Part shown: positions 16,500-27,444 of the stretch, piece by piece | How positions within the stretch are numbered: position 1 is the stretch's first letter | How the letters are laid out: every line of letters starts with the position of its first letter | Assembly: GCA_965204875.1 (NCBI GenBank) | Contig: OZ242020.1 | Location: 1,550,001 to 1,614,000 of the forward strand | Length of the DNA: 64,000 bases | Origin: Aldehydirespirator sp965204875 | GTDB taxonomy: Bacteria > Actinomycetota > Acidimicrobiia > Acidimicrobiales > Aldehydirespiratoraceae | Direction of reading: 5' to 3' | Made by a program: the position numbers and the translations under genes | Notes under the pieces: model-generated | Told to the model about the DNA's origin: nothing | Databases searched by the model: none | What the model saw: the letters and a program-made list of their open reading frames with translations, nothing else

Positions 16500-18090
16500 T
16501 TCCCAGCAAGGCCAGGGCAAGCGTCGTAGCGGGGGTCGGGCGAGCAGGATCGCCGCCCGGCAGGCGCCGCTGGAGGTCGATGTGCGGCCGGTGCGGCCCG
16601 GGCTGGCAGGCGGGCGGTTCGCTCCGCTGAGCGAGGCCGACATGCAGCAGGTCTACGACACTGCGCTGGCGTTGCTGGCCGATGTCGGCATGGGCTCGCC
16701 GATCGACGAGTTCATCGAGGTGGTCACCGCCGCCGGCGGCTCTGTGGACGAGGCCGGTCGCCTGCGCTATCCCGGGTCCGTCGTGGAGCGTGCCATCTCC
16801 ACCGCGGCCTCCGAGTGGGTCTGGCACGGCTTCGACGACGACCGCTCCATCACCGTGGGCGGTGATCGGGTGCATTTCGGCACCGCGGGCGCGGCGGTGC
16901 TCATGTACGACTACGCTGGCGGCACCTTCCGCCCCTCCACCGCTGCGGATGTGTATGACTGCGCGCGCCTCATCGACACGCTCGACAACATCCACTTCTT
17001 CGTTCGCACGGTGGTGGCGCGCGACCTCGAGGACTCCCGCGAGCTGGACATCAACACCGCCTACGCGGCGATGATCGGCACCACCAAGCCCATCGGCACG
17101 TCGTGGTTCGAGCGCGAGCATGTCTATGAGACGGTGGACATGTTCGATGCGGCGCTCGGCGGCTCCGGCGAGTTCCGCAAGCGGCCCTTCGTGGCTGCCA
17201 ACAACACCTTCGTGGTGCCGCCCTTGCGCTTTGCCGAGGAGTCCGCTAGGTGCATGGTGGCCCAGATCGAGACCGGCATGCCCATCAACCTGCTGTCCGC
17301 GGGCCAGGCCGGCGCCACCTCCCCCGCCGCGCTGGCCGGCTCGCTGGCCCAGGCCCTCGCAGAGTGCCTGGCGGCGCTGACGGGGGTGAACCTGATCAGT
17401 CCCGGCCACCCGTGCGTGATGGGCATGTGGCCGTTCGTGTCGGACCTGCGCACCGGTGCGATGAGCGGCGGCTCCGGCGAGGAGGGCATCCTCAACGCGG
17501 CCGCGGCCCAGCTGCTCAACTGGATCGGCCTGCCGTCGGGCGTGGCCGCGGGCATGGCGGACTCCAAGGTGCCCGACAACCAGGCCGGCTACGAGAAGGG
17601 CCTCAACGTGGCTCTCGCCGGCCACGCCGGCGCCAACCTGGTGTACGAGTCGGCGGGGATGCTGGCCAGCCTGCTGAGCTGCTCGCTGGAGGCGCTGGTG
17701 ATCGACAACGACATGCTCGGCTCGATCAACCGCACCGTGCGAGGCATCGAGGTCAACGAGGAGACCCTGTCGGCGGGGCTGATAGCCGATGTGGTCGACG
17801 GGCCCGGCCACTTCCTCGGTGCGCCGCAGACGCTGGAGCTGATGCAGCGCGAGTACATCTATCCCGTGATCGGTGACCGTGACACGCCGGACAACTGGCT
17901 CGACGCCGGCGGCAAGGACGCCGCCGCCCGCGCCCACGAGCACGTGCAGCAGGTGCTGGCCGATCACCACCCGAGTCACGTCGGTGCCGCCGCTGACGCC
18001 GCCATCCGCGCCGCCTTCCCGATCCACCTGCCCGCACCGCCGGTAGATTCGGTCGGGCTTGGCAGGGACGCCCGTGAGGAGGCTTCATGA
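16495..18090 (+). CDS. MttB-superfamily methylamine/betaine:corrinoid methyltransferase, non-pyrrolysine
   Basis: A 531-residue member of the trimethylamine methyltransferase superfamily, which moves a methyl group from a methylated amine to a corrinoid protein. Family blocks include GTAGAAVLMYDYAGG, LLSAGQAGATSPAALAGSL, GSGEEGILNAAAAQLLNW and MLASLLSCSLEALVIDNDML. The frame has no internal amber codon, so this is not a pyrrolysine enzyme; characterised non-Pyl members (MtgB) use quaternary amines such as glycine betaine. The ATG at 16495 is chosen because it lies in the repeated AGCATGAG context and precedes a basic leader. No corrinoid protein or reactivation factor is in the window. Its stop overlaps the ferredoxin ATG. 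Confidence 0.85.
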   Translation: MSSQQGQGKRRSGGRASRIAARQAPLEVDVRPVRPGLAGGRFAPLSEADMQQVYDTALALLADVGMGSPIDEFIEVVTAAGGSVDEAGRLRYPGSVVERAISTAASEWVWHGFDDDRSITVGGDRVHFGTAGAAVLMYDYAGGTFRPSTAADVYDCARLIDTLDNIHFFVRTVVARDLEDSRELDINTAYAAMIGTTKPIGTSWFEREHVYETVDMFDAALGGSGEFRKRPFVAANNTFVVPPLRFAEESARCMVAQIETGMPINLLSAGQAGATSPAALAGSLAQALAECLAALTGVNLISPGHPCVMGMWPFVSDLRTGAMSGGSGEEGILNAAAAQLLNWIGLPSGVAAGMADSKVPDNQAGYEKGLNVALAGHAGANLVYESAGMLASLLSCSLEALVIDNDMLGSINRTVRGIEVNEETLSAGLIADVVDGPGHFLGAPQTLELMQREYIYPVIGDRDTPDNWLDAGGKDAAARAHEHVQQVLADHHPSHVGAAADAAIRAAFPIHLPAPPVDSVGLGRDAREEAS

Positions 18091-18284
18091 GAGTGCGCGT
18101 GGATCAGGAGGCGTGCCAGGGACACAACCGCTGCTACATACTGGCGCCGGAGCTGTTCGACGTGGACGACGAGGGCACGGCCGTTGAGCGCGGCGACGGC
18201 GTCGTGCCTGCAGAGCTTGAGGACAAGGCCCGCCTGGCCTTCGACAACTGCCCCGAGTACGCGGTGGAGATCCTCGACGACTGA
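18087..18284 (+). CDS. Small [3Fe-4S]-type ferredoxin
   Basis: A 65-residue acidic electron carrier. Cysteines are arranged CQGHNRC (residues 9-15) and CPEYAV near the C-terminus, the three-cysteine pattern of actinobacterial [3Fe-4S]/P450-type ferredoxins (CxGxxxC…CP). The ATG overlaps the stop of the MttB-family gene (ATGA), so the two are coupled. It probably serves as redox partner for an enzyme of this operon, for example accepting electrons from the flavoproteins or reducing a corrinoid cofactor; this is inferred from position only. Confidence 0.85.
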   Translation: MRVRVDQEACQGHNRCYILAPELFDVDDEGTAVERGDGVVPAELEDKARLAFDNCPEYAVEILDD

Positions 18285-18478
18285 CCGAGCGCTGTCACGG
18301 TTGACGGGGTGTATCACCAAGGCGGTGCAAGCCCTTGAGACCGTCGTCCGAGTGCGTCGATGCCGCGAGCCGACCGAAGGCCGCGCAACGAACTGACGGG
18401 ACGCAACGCTTGGCCGGCACGGGGGGGGGGAAAGGTGGAGGCAGCAGCGGGCGCGGCGCAGCAGTACTTGATTTGGGG
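18285..18478. other. Gene-free stretch with a G10 tract beside IS30
   Basis: No gene is seen. It contains a run of ten G at 18421-18430. The left end of the IS30 copy is inserted just after TTTGGGG at 18472-18478, and the right flank (19541) begins GGGGG, so the element landed in a G-run. Confidence 0.5.
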
Positions 18479-19540
18479 GCAAGCTCTATTGGTGATCGCG
18501 ACAGTGGGCAGTGTATTGGGTTAGTGCGCTGTTCCAGTTGTGGATGCGTCGGGGCATGGTGTTGAGGTGGTCTTCGATGATGGCGAGTTTGACGGGTCCG
18601 ATGTTGAGGTTGGTGCCTTTGGGGAGCCAGCGGCGGATTATGCGGTTGGTGTTTTCGTTGCTGCCGCGCTGCCAGGGTGAGTGGGGGTCGCAGATGTAGA
18701 CCTTGAGGTCTGGGAGGGCTTTTTCGATTTTGGGCCAGTGGGCGATCTCGCGGCCTTGGTCCCAGGTGAGGGTGCGGACCATGTGAGCGGGCTGGCGGCC
18801 CAACGCGGCGATGACCGCCGCGTTGACCTCGTCTGCGGTGTGGCCGTTGGGCAGCGCGGCGAGCAGCGCGTAGCGGCTGACCCGCTCGATGAGGGTGACC
18901 ACCGCGCTGCGGTTGTGGGCGCCGATGATGAGGTCGCCCTCCCAATGCCCTGCCTCCAGCCGTGCCGCGACCGCATCGGGACGCTGCGCTATGGGCTTGA
19001 AACCGCCCAGCACGCTGCGCTTGGCGCGTTCGCAGCGGCTGCGGGGCTTGCGGCGGCGCCGGCGGCGCGCAAGCAGCCTCCAGGTGTTCTCGGGCAGGCC
19101 CCGGTCGCTGCGGTAGCACCCCTGATAGATCGTCTCCCCACAGATCGCCATGCCCTGCTCGCTGAGGTCGGCCGCGACCGACTGCGGCGCCCACTTCCTG
19201 GCCAGCCCCGCCTTGACCGCCGCAGCCAGCAGAGGATCCCCAACCAGCTTCGGCGTCTTCGGACGACGCGCCCGCGCCTCGGCCCCGGCCTGCGCCGCCT
19301 CAGCCCGATAGGCGCAGACCCCGCCGTTGCGGCGCAGCTCCCGCCACACCGTCGAGCGGTGCCGGCCCAACAGGCCGCTGATCTCCCCCACCCCCAACCC
19401 CGACCTCGCCAGCACCTCAAGCTGCGCGCGCTCGGATGAGCACAAACTCCGTGCCATACTCCTGAACCTCCACCGGATGATCGCCGACACCTACAATCGG
19501 CCATCATGGCCGATCCGTCGCGATCACCGGTGGAGCTTGC
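18479..19540 (-). mobile_element. IS30-family insertion sequence, copy 1 (1,062 bp)
   Basis: The ends are imperfect inverted repeats: GCAAGCTCTATTGGTGATCG at the left and, on the minus strand, GCAAGCTCCACCGGTGATCG at the right, both continuing CGAC. The same ends bound the second copy at 53958-55019, which fixes the length. The flanks are G-runs (GGGG / GGGGG), compatible with a short target duplication of G residues. It carries one transposase gene. Confidence 0.9.
18486..19457 (-). CDS. IS30-family transposase
   Basis: DDE transposase of about 323 residues from the ATG complementary to 19455-19457 (MARSLCSSERAQLEVLARSG); an upstream GTG at 19490 is also open. There is an N-terminal helix-turn-helix (LGVGEISGLLGRHRSTVWRE), a catalytic core with HWEGDLIIG and TLTWDQGREIAHW, and the signature SPWQRGSNENTNRIIRRWLP. 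It differs from the copy at 54041 at only four residues (PQS/PHT, GAHNRS/GAGNRS, TNL/TDL), so at least one copy moved recently. Confidence 0.93.
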   Translation of the reverse strand: MARSLCSSERAQLEVLARSGLGVGEISGLLGRHRSTVWRELRRNGGVCAYRAEAAQAGAEARARRPKTPKLVGDPLLAAAVKAGLARKWAPQSVAADLSEQGMAICGETIYQGCYRSDRGLPENTWRLLARRRRRRKPRSRCERAKRSVLGGFKPIAQRPDAVAARLEAGHWEGDLIIGAHNRSAVVTLIERVSRYALLAALPNGHTADEVNAAVIAALGRQPAHMVRTLTWDQGREIAHWPKIEKALPDLKVYICDPHSPWQRGSNENTNRIIRRWLPKGTNLNIGPVKLAIIEDHLNTMPRRIHNWNSALTQYTAHCRDHQ

Positions 19541-19641
19541 GGGGGTTGTTACCCAGCCGCAGCGTTGCCGTTGACGCTGCCGTGACCGGGGGACTCCGCG
19601 CCAATTTGACTTGAGAGCGTTGTGACCTTTAGGATCGGAGG

Positions 19642-22110
<2,469 letters not shown>

Positions 22111-22181
22111 GTTTCGGCTTGGTAGCTTTGCCGAGTCAGGTGAGGGGCCTCGGCGGGCTCGGAGAGGGAGGGAACCGCAAC

Positions 22182-24230
22182 GTGTCGTCGCAATCCATCA
22201 GGAATGTCGTCCTAGTCGGCCACAACGGCAACGGCAAGACCACTCTGGCCGAGGCGATGCTGTACCGGGCCGGCGTCGTCAGCCGGATGGGCCGGGTGGA
22301 CGATGGATCGGCCCGCTGCGACCACGATCCTGAGGAGAGGGCCCGCCACCAGAGCCTGAGCCTGGCGGTGGCGTCGTTCGACTGGCGCGATCACAGGATC
22401 AACCTCATCGACACTCCCGGGTACACGGACTTCGTGGGCGATGCCGTCAACGGCTTGCACGCGGCCGATCTGGCGGTGTTCGTGGTGGACGGCGTGTCGG
22501 GGGTGCAGGCCCAGGATCAGGTGCTGTGGCGCCATGCCGAGCGGCTGGGCGTGCCGCGCATGGTGTTCGTCAACGGCCTCGACCGTGAGCGATCCTCCTT
22601 CGAGCGCACCCTGGAGGACCTGCGGTCGCATTTCGGGTCGCGCCTCGAGGCGGTGGAGTTGCCGCTGGGCGCCGAGGCGCAGTTCCACGGCATCGCCGAC
22701 CTCGTGGGTGACGGGGCTTTCGATTACGCGAGCGGCACGGCTGCCGCCACCTCCGTTCCAGACGATGTGGCCGACGCTGCGTCGACCGGCCATATGCAGC
22801 TGGTCGAGGATGTGGTGGAGGGTGACGACGAGCTGCTGGAGCAGTACCTGGAGGGTGTCGAGCCGACGCCTGTCCAGCTTGAGCGCCTGCTGCATCATGC
22901 GGTGGATCACCGCAGCGTGTTCCCGGTGTTGTGCGGGTCGGCGGCCAAGCCCATCGGCGTGGACCGGCTGCTGGATTTCATCTGTGCTGTGGGACCCTCG
23001 CCCGAGGCGGGCGGCCCGGCTGAGGCGGTGCGCCGCGGCGAGCCCGCCGAGGTGGCGGTGGATGCTGCGGGGCCTCCGGTCGCGCTGGTGTTCAAGACCC
23101 GGATCGACGATTTCCTGGGACAGATCTCGTTTCTCAAGGTGCTCTCGGGGGTGATCCGCTCCAACGACACTCTGGTCAACAGCCGCACGGGCGACAAGGA
23201 GCGCCTCCACAACCTGATGACGTTTACCGGCGCCGAGCACCAGGCGGTGGGCCAGGTCTCCGCCGGCAGCATCGTGGCTGCCACCAAGCTCGGCGATGTT
23301 CGCACGGGCGACACGCTGTCTAACGACGTGACGCTCACCGTCGCGATCACGGAGCCGCCGACGCCGGTGTACGGCGTGGCCATCCACGCCTCCGCGCCGG
23401 CTCAGGAGGACAAGCTGGCCTCGGCGTTGCGGCGTTTCGCCACCGAGGATCCGAGCCTGGTGATCCGCCAGGATCCCACCACCCGTCAGACGGTGCTGTC
23501 GGGTGCCGGCGAGGCTCACCTGCGGGTGGTGCAGGCCCGCCTGAAGCGCATGGGGATCGACTTCGAGATCGAGGACATGAGGGTGGCCTACCTTGAGACA
23601 CTGCGGAGCAACGCCGACGTGGAGGCCAAGCACAAGAAGCAGAGCGGCGGCCACGGGCAGTTCGCGGTGGCGTCGGTGCGCTTCGAGCCGCTGCCGCGGG
23701 GGGCGGGTTACGAGTTCGACACCGAGGTGACCGGCGGCGCCATCCCGCGGGGGTTGATCCCTGCGGTGGGGGCCGGCATCGAGGAGGCGATGTCCAACGG
23801 CGGCAAGTACGGCTTCCCGATGGTGGATCTGCGGGCGGTGTGCTACGACGGCAAGCACCATTCGGTGGATTCGTCGGAGATGAGCTTCAAGATCGCCGGG
23901 TCACTGGCGCTCAAGCAGGCATTGGTGCAGGTCGGCAGCTCGGTGTTGGAGCCGATCAGCGAGATCCGGGTGGAGGTGCCCGACGCCCATCAGGGAGATG
24001 TGCTGGGGGATCTCAACTCGCGCCGGGGCCAGGTGTTCGGCACGGAGCCGGGGTCGGCCGCCGGCACCAGCGTGATCTACGCGCACGTGCCGACGTCGGA
24101 GATCTTGAGCTACGTGATCGATCTGCGCTCGATGACCGGCGGGACGGGCACTTTCAGCACCGAGCACCACGGCTACCAGCCCCTTCCCCACGCCCTGCTC
24201 AACAAGGTTCTGCCAGCCGGCGATGACTGA
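22182..24230 (+). CDS. Elongation factor G-like GTPase (EF-G2 type)
   Basis: A protein of about 682 residues with the five-domain EF-G layout. It has a P-loop GHNGNGKTTL, switch/G3 motif DTPGYTDF, and C-terminal domains with the conserved EF-G IV/V region (HGQFAVASVRFEP, ITGGAIPRGLIPAVGAGIEE-like segment, SEMSFKIAGSLALKQAL, GDVLGDLNSRRGQVFG). The usual NKxD base-recognition motif reads NGLD (VFVNGLDRERSSF). This matches the actinobacterial EF-G2 paralogues rather than canonical FusA, which is normally next to rpsL/tuf. The start is GTG at 22182 after GGAGAGGGAGG; a TTG at 22119 is also in frame. Exact role is unknown. Confidence 0.85.
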   Translation: MSSQSIRNVVLVGHNGNGKTTLAEAMLYRAGVVSRMGRVDDGSARCDHDPEERARHQSLSLAVASFDWRDHRINLIDTPGYTDFVGDAVNGLHAADLAVFVVDGVSGVQAQDQVLWRHAERLGVPRMVFVNGLDRERSSFERTLEDLRSHFGSRLEAVELPLGAEAQFHGIADLVGDGAFDYASGTAAATSVPDDVADAASTGHMQLVEDVVEGDDELLEQYLEGVEPTPVQLERLLHHAVDHRSVFPVLCGSAAKPIGVDRLLDFICAVGPSPEAGGPAEAVRRGEPAEVAVDAAGPPVALVFKTRIDDFLGQISFLKVLSGVIRSNDTLVNSRTGDKERLHNLMTFTGAEHQAVGQVSAGSIVAATKLGDVRTGDTLSNDVTLTVAITEPPTPVYGVAIHASAPAQEDKLASALRRFATEDPSLVIRQDPTTRQTVLSGAGEAHLRVVQARLKRMGIDFEIEDMRVAYLETLRSNADVEAKHKKQSGGHGQFAVASVRFEPLPRGAGYEFDTEVTGGAIPRGLIPAVGAGIEEAMSNGGKYGFPMVDLRAVCYDGKHHSVDSSEMSFKIAGSLALKQALVQVGSSVLEPISEIRVEVPDAHQGDVLGDLNSRRGQVFGTEPGSAAGTSVIYAHVPTSEILSYVIDLRSMTGGTGTFSTEHHGYQPLPHALLNKVLPAGDD

Positions 24231-24281
24231 CCCCGGGATGCGGGGGGTCATGGGCTCGCATGTGGCTCGCACGTGTGTGGC

Positions 24282-24355
24282 GCGCTCGAAGGGACTCGAA
24301 CCCCCAACCTTCTGATCCGTAGTCAGATGCTCTATCCTGATTGAGCTACGAGCGC
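24282..24355 (-). tRNA. tRNA-Arg (ACG)
   Basis: On the minus strand the 7-bp acceptor stem GCGCTCG/CGAGCGC encloses a D-arm, an anticodon loop CTACGGA (anticodon ACG) and a T-arm GGGGGTTCGAGTCCC. CCA is not encoded. Confidence 0.95.
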
Positions 24356-24509
24356 AGGGTGCCGCGAGTCTAGGCCCAGTTGATGCCCGAGGCTACCGGT
24401 TCGGCGATGCCGCGGGTTGTGTTCGTCTCGCGGTGCCAGGCTGCTTGCAGGGCGCTGGCGTTACGGCTAACTGTCGGTTCGCGTGAGGTTGTGTGCGCGT
24501 GTTGCGGGT

Positions 24510-24522
24510 GGGGGGGGGGGGG
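24510..24522. repeat. G13 homopolymer between tRNA-Arg and cupin gene
   Basis: Thirteen consecutive G on the plus strand, 36 bases beyond the stop of the minus-strand cupin gene. I see no reading frame it would switch. It may affect the 3' end of that transcript. Confidence 0.85.
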
Positions 24523-24558
24523 CTACTGCTTGCCTCGACCGAGGCGGTCTCTGAGCAT

Positions 24559-25173
24559 TCAAAGCGGGCCGCGGATGCGGCGCCGTGGCGGCTGCCGGGC
24601 TTCGACGATGCGGCCCGTGTCTTCGAAGACCTTCCACTCGCCGTCTTCGGCGTGCCAGTAGAGGCGATCCTGCAGCCGCTCAAGGGCGAGGCCGTAGCAG
24701 TGGAAGTTGATGGACGTGCCCTCGATGTGGATCGAGTGCACGTCGTCGCCGAGCAGTGCGACTCCCGTGCCGCGCTCGACGACGACTTCGTCACGCACCT
24801 GCGGCTCGCCCTGCCCGGCGCACGGCCCGTAGAGGCGGTTCAGTTCCTGGCCGTGCATGCCGACGATCACGGCCCAGGTCTTGTGCTCGTGCGGCGGCGC
24901 GGACACGCCATCGCGCACGCTCTGGACGTAGAGGGCCAACTCGTCGTCATCGTTCTGCGCTATCCGGTACATCTGCGAGCCCCCAGCGTCGGGCGAAGGG
25001 AAGTCGGCCTCGGTGAACAGGTCGTCGCGCTCGGCCAGCACCAGCAACCGCTCCTTGATCCGCTCAACACCAGCCCGGTCAACCCCACCCCGGCTCCGGC
25101 TGTCAGCGTCGATCACAGCGACATCGCGCATAGCGTCCGCCACCAAAGCAGCCCGCTCAGCCACCCGATCCAT
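24559..25173 (-). CDS. Cupin-fold, cysteine-dioxygenase-like protein
   Basis: About 204 residues, starting at the ATG complementary to 25171-25173 (MDRVAERAALVADAM) with AGGAGG just upstream; an upstream start at 25194 is less likely. The core SAPPHEHKTWAVIVGMHGQE is the metal-binding cupin motif (HxH…E/G), followed by ELNRLYGP and a second histidine region HSIHIEGTSINFHCYG, as in cysteine-dioxygenase-like predicted metal enzymes. Probable mononuclear-iron dioxygenase. The substrate cannot be told; the genes around it give no pathway hint. Confidence 0.7.
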   Translation of the reverse strand: MDRVAERAALVADAMRDVAVIDADSRSRGGVDRAGVERIKERLLVLAERDDLFTEADFPSPDAGGSQMYRIAQNDDDELALYVQSVRDGVSAPPHEHKTWAVIVGMHGQELNRLYGPCAGQGEPQVRDEVVVERGTGVALLGDDVHSIHIEGTSINFHCYGLALERLQDRLYWHAEDGEWKVFEDTGRIVEARQPPRRRIRGPL

Positions 25174-25268
25174 ACGTCCTCCTAGCCGGCCCACCCAGCC
25201 GGGCCCGCCCCGACGCTACCCCCGCCTCCGGCCAACCCACCGTCGCACCGCAAGGTATCTTTGGCGTA

Positions 25269-26075
25269 GTGACCGCGATCCGCCAGTCCCTGAGCACTTT
25301 CGTCGCTTGGCTCGCCCAGGATCTAGGCCGCCTGTACGTCGCTGTGTTCGGAGGCTGCGTGGCGGTGGCCGGCCTCACCCTCGCACCCACCCGCAACACG
25401 GTCGCCAATACCGCGTTGGTGGTAGGAGGCATCCTGGTAGCGCTAGGGAGCCTCGTGCCCTGGTTTCGGCATGCTCGATGGAAGCATGGAGAGGTTGAGT
25501 TCGAGGACCCGGCGATTCAGCGCGAGCGAGTTCGTTCCGCCTTGAGGGTATCTGAGGAACAGCGTACTCCTGGCGTTGCTGTTGAAGCCTCCGGTGTCCG
25601 CGATGCGACTCGTTACTATGTGGCCACGCATACGCTTCGCGCCCTTTTCCATGAAGTGCCAGGCTATTCAGAATGCAGCCTCAGACTATTTATGTACGAC
25701 GATCTCCGGGAGCGCCTGGTAGCCGTGCTTACGTCGCCGGAGCCTAGTGCGGCATCCAAAGAATGGAAGAGCGGCGAGGGTGTCACTGGTGTATCCTATA
25801 AGAACGCCGAATACGTGATTGCAGTCGGCGACTCAACACACGATGATACGTACGGCCTCGACAGGGAGTCCCAGGAGCGCTACTCGAACCTCACAGAAGT
25901 CGCTGCTGCGCCAGTCAAGAACGCATCTGGCAGAGTAGTTGGAGTGTTATCGGTATCCCATAGCGCGTCGTCCACGATACTAAACACTTCTAATGGTCGA
26001 ACTGCTCACATTCGCGCGGCCGCTGCCTGCGGACGGATCATTGTCGATCTGTTGGGTTGGAGAAGTGACGATTAG
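25269..26075 (+). CDS. Membrane-anchored GAF-domain protein
   Basis: A 268-residue protein with two hydrophobic segments (about residues 20-40 LYVAVFGGCVAVAGLTL and 45-65 ANTALVVGGILVALGSLVPW), followed by a cytoplasmic GAF-like sensor domain (residues about 100-260: ALFHEVPGYSECSLRLFMYD, GEGVTGVSYKNAEYVIAVGD, EVAAAPVKNASGRVVGVLSV). It has no kinase or cyclase domain. GTG start at 25269. A small basic protein and a DUF4062 protein follow on the same strand at 80-105-bp gaps. Possibly the sensor of a small conflict or stress module; this is inference. Confidence 0.7.
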   Translation: MTAIRQSLSTFVAWLAQDLGRLYVAVFGGCVAVAGLTLAPTRNTVANTALVVGGILVALGSLVPWFRHARWKHGEVEFEDPAIQRERVRSALRVSEEQRTPGVAVEASGVRDATRYYVATHTLRALFHEVPGYSECSLRLFMYDDLRERLVAVLTSPEPSAASKEWKSGEGVTGVSYKNAEYVIAVGDSTHDDTYGLDRESQERYSNLTEVAAAPVKNASGRVVGVLSVSHSASSTILNTSNGRTAHIRAAAACGRIIVDLLGWRSDD

Positions 26076-26154
26076 CCGATGCGCATCGATCAGCTAGACA
26101 GTTGAATCCAGACATATCGAATCGATTATAAATACAAGAGAAAGGAAACTGAGA

Positions 26155-26334
26155 ATGGGAACGCGTTCAGAACCAGTGACCGAGGAAGACTATCGCCAAG
26201 CCGTGGCAGAGGGGCTTGATGCCTCGCCACTTCGGTTTGAGTTGACCGAGGGTCACATCGTCCACATCGAGAAGGAAGAGCGCAAGGCCCGCAGAGCTCG
26301 TATCGCGCGCCAGCGCCGTACTCCGACTCGGTAG
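26155..26334 (+). CDS. Small highly charged hypothetical protein (59 aa)
   Basis: ATG at 26155 follows AAAGGAAACTGAG. The product begins MGTRSEPVTEEDYRQAVAEG and ends with a very basic tail (RKARRARIARQRRTPTR). Good Shine-Dalgarno, typical codon use and the position between the GAF and DUF4062 genes support a real gene. No family is recognised. Confidence 0.6.
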   Translation: MGTRSEPVTEEDYRQAVAEGLDASPLRFELTEGHIVHIEKEERKARRARIARQRRTPTR

Positions 26335-27444
26335 AATCTTGCATCCAGTCCAGCGTTATTCAGCAGATAAGTTGGACGTTGCTCCGACGGAGCGTCCAGT
26401 GCGACTTATACGTCACCCACCACAGAGGAATCAGGTACTATGAGGATCTTCGTGAGTTCGCTGATGAGTGAGCACTACAATGGGTTACGGGGCGCTGCAT
26501 GTAGCGCAATCAAGACGCTGGGCCACGAAGCACTTCAGGCCGAAGACCTAATAGCATCATCTATGAGCGCGCAGGTGGCATGTCTCAACGAGGTTCGTTC
26601 CGCGGACGTGATGATCTTGATCTTGGGGGAAGAGTATGGGTCTCAGCAGGCGTCAGGATTGTCAGCAACTCATGAGGAGTACTGTGAGGCGCGCAAAGCC
26701 TCAAAGCCCGTGTTGGCTTTTGTAGAAGAAGGCATCTCGCCCACGACCCTTCAGGCGCACTTCATCGAGGAAGTACAGAACTGGGAACAGGGTCTGTATA
26801 CCGGGTACTTTCGTTCTGCCTCCGATCTGGAGAAAAGAGTAATCCGAGCACTGCACAAACACATACTCGATCAAGCGACGGCGACAGTAGACGAGGAAGA
26901 GTTGCTTGAGCGAGCTATGAAGGTGATACCTGCACGCCCCACCCGAGACACTCCCCTGCTGTTCGTAGCTATCGTAGGTGGCCCATCGCAGTGGGTGATA
27001 AGGCCCTCCGAACTCAAGAGTCAAGAATTACATAAACGCCTACGATCTGAGGCACTTGGGGACTCCGATGCTGTGCTAGATTACTCCTATGGCACCGACT
27101 TATCGGTGCAAGGAAACGCGATCGTTCTCAGTCAGTCCAGCGGCGGCCAAGTCACCCTAACCGAGAGGGGTGATTTGCTCGTCGTTCAGCCTGTGATGCG
27201 CCGTGATCCATCGCGTCGGAGCTTTCCGTCGATTATTGTAGAAGACCTCATCAATCACATTGGACGTGCACTGCAATTCGGGACTCGGGTTCTGGAACAA
27301 ATAGATACTTCTCGACGAATTAGCCATGTCGCCGTTGTTGCTGCTGTGCTTGGCGCTAGCTCTTGGCCGTGGCGCACGCGCCAAGAACATAGACAGAACG
27401 CTAACCACGCACGGTTGAGTCTTGAGAACAGAGATCGTATTGAA

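Noticed and set aside
16495..18090. Pyrrolysine-type trimethylamine methyltransferase
   Set aside because: There is no in-frame TAG in the gene and no pyl genes in the window; it belongs to the non-Pyl branch.
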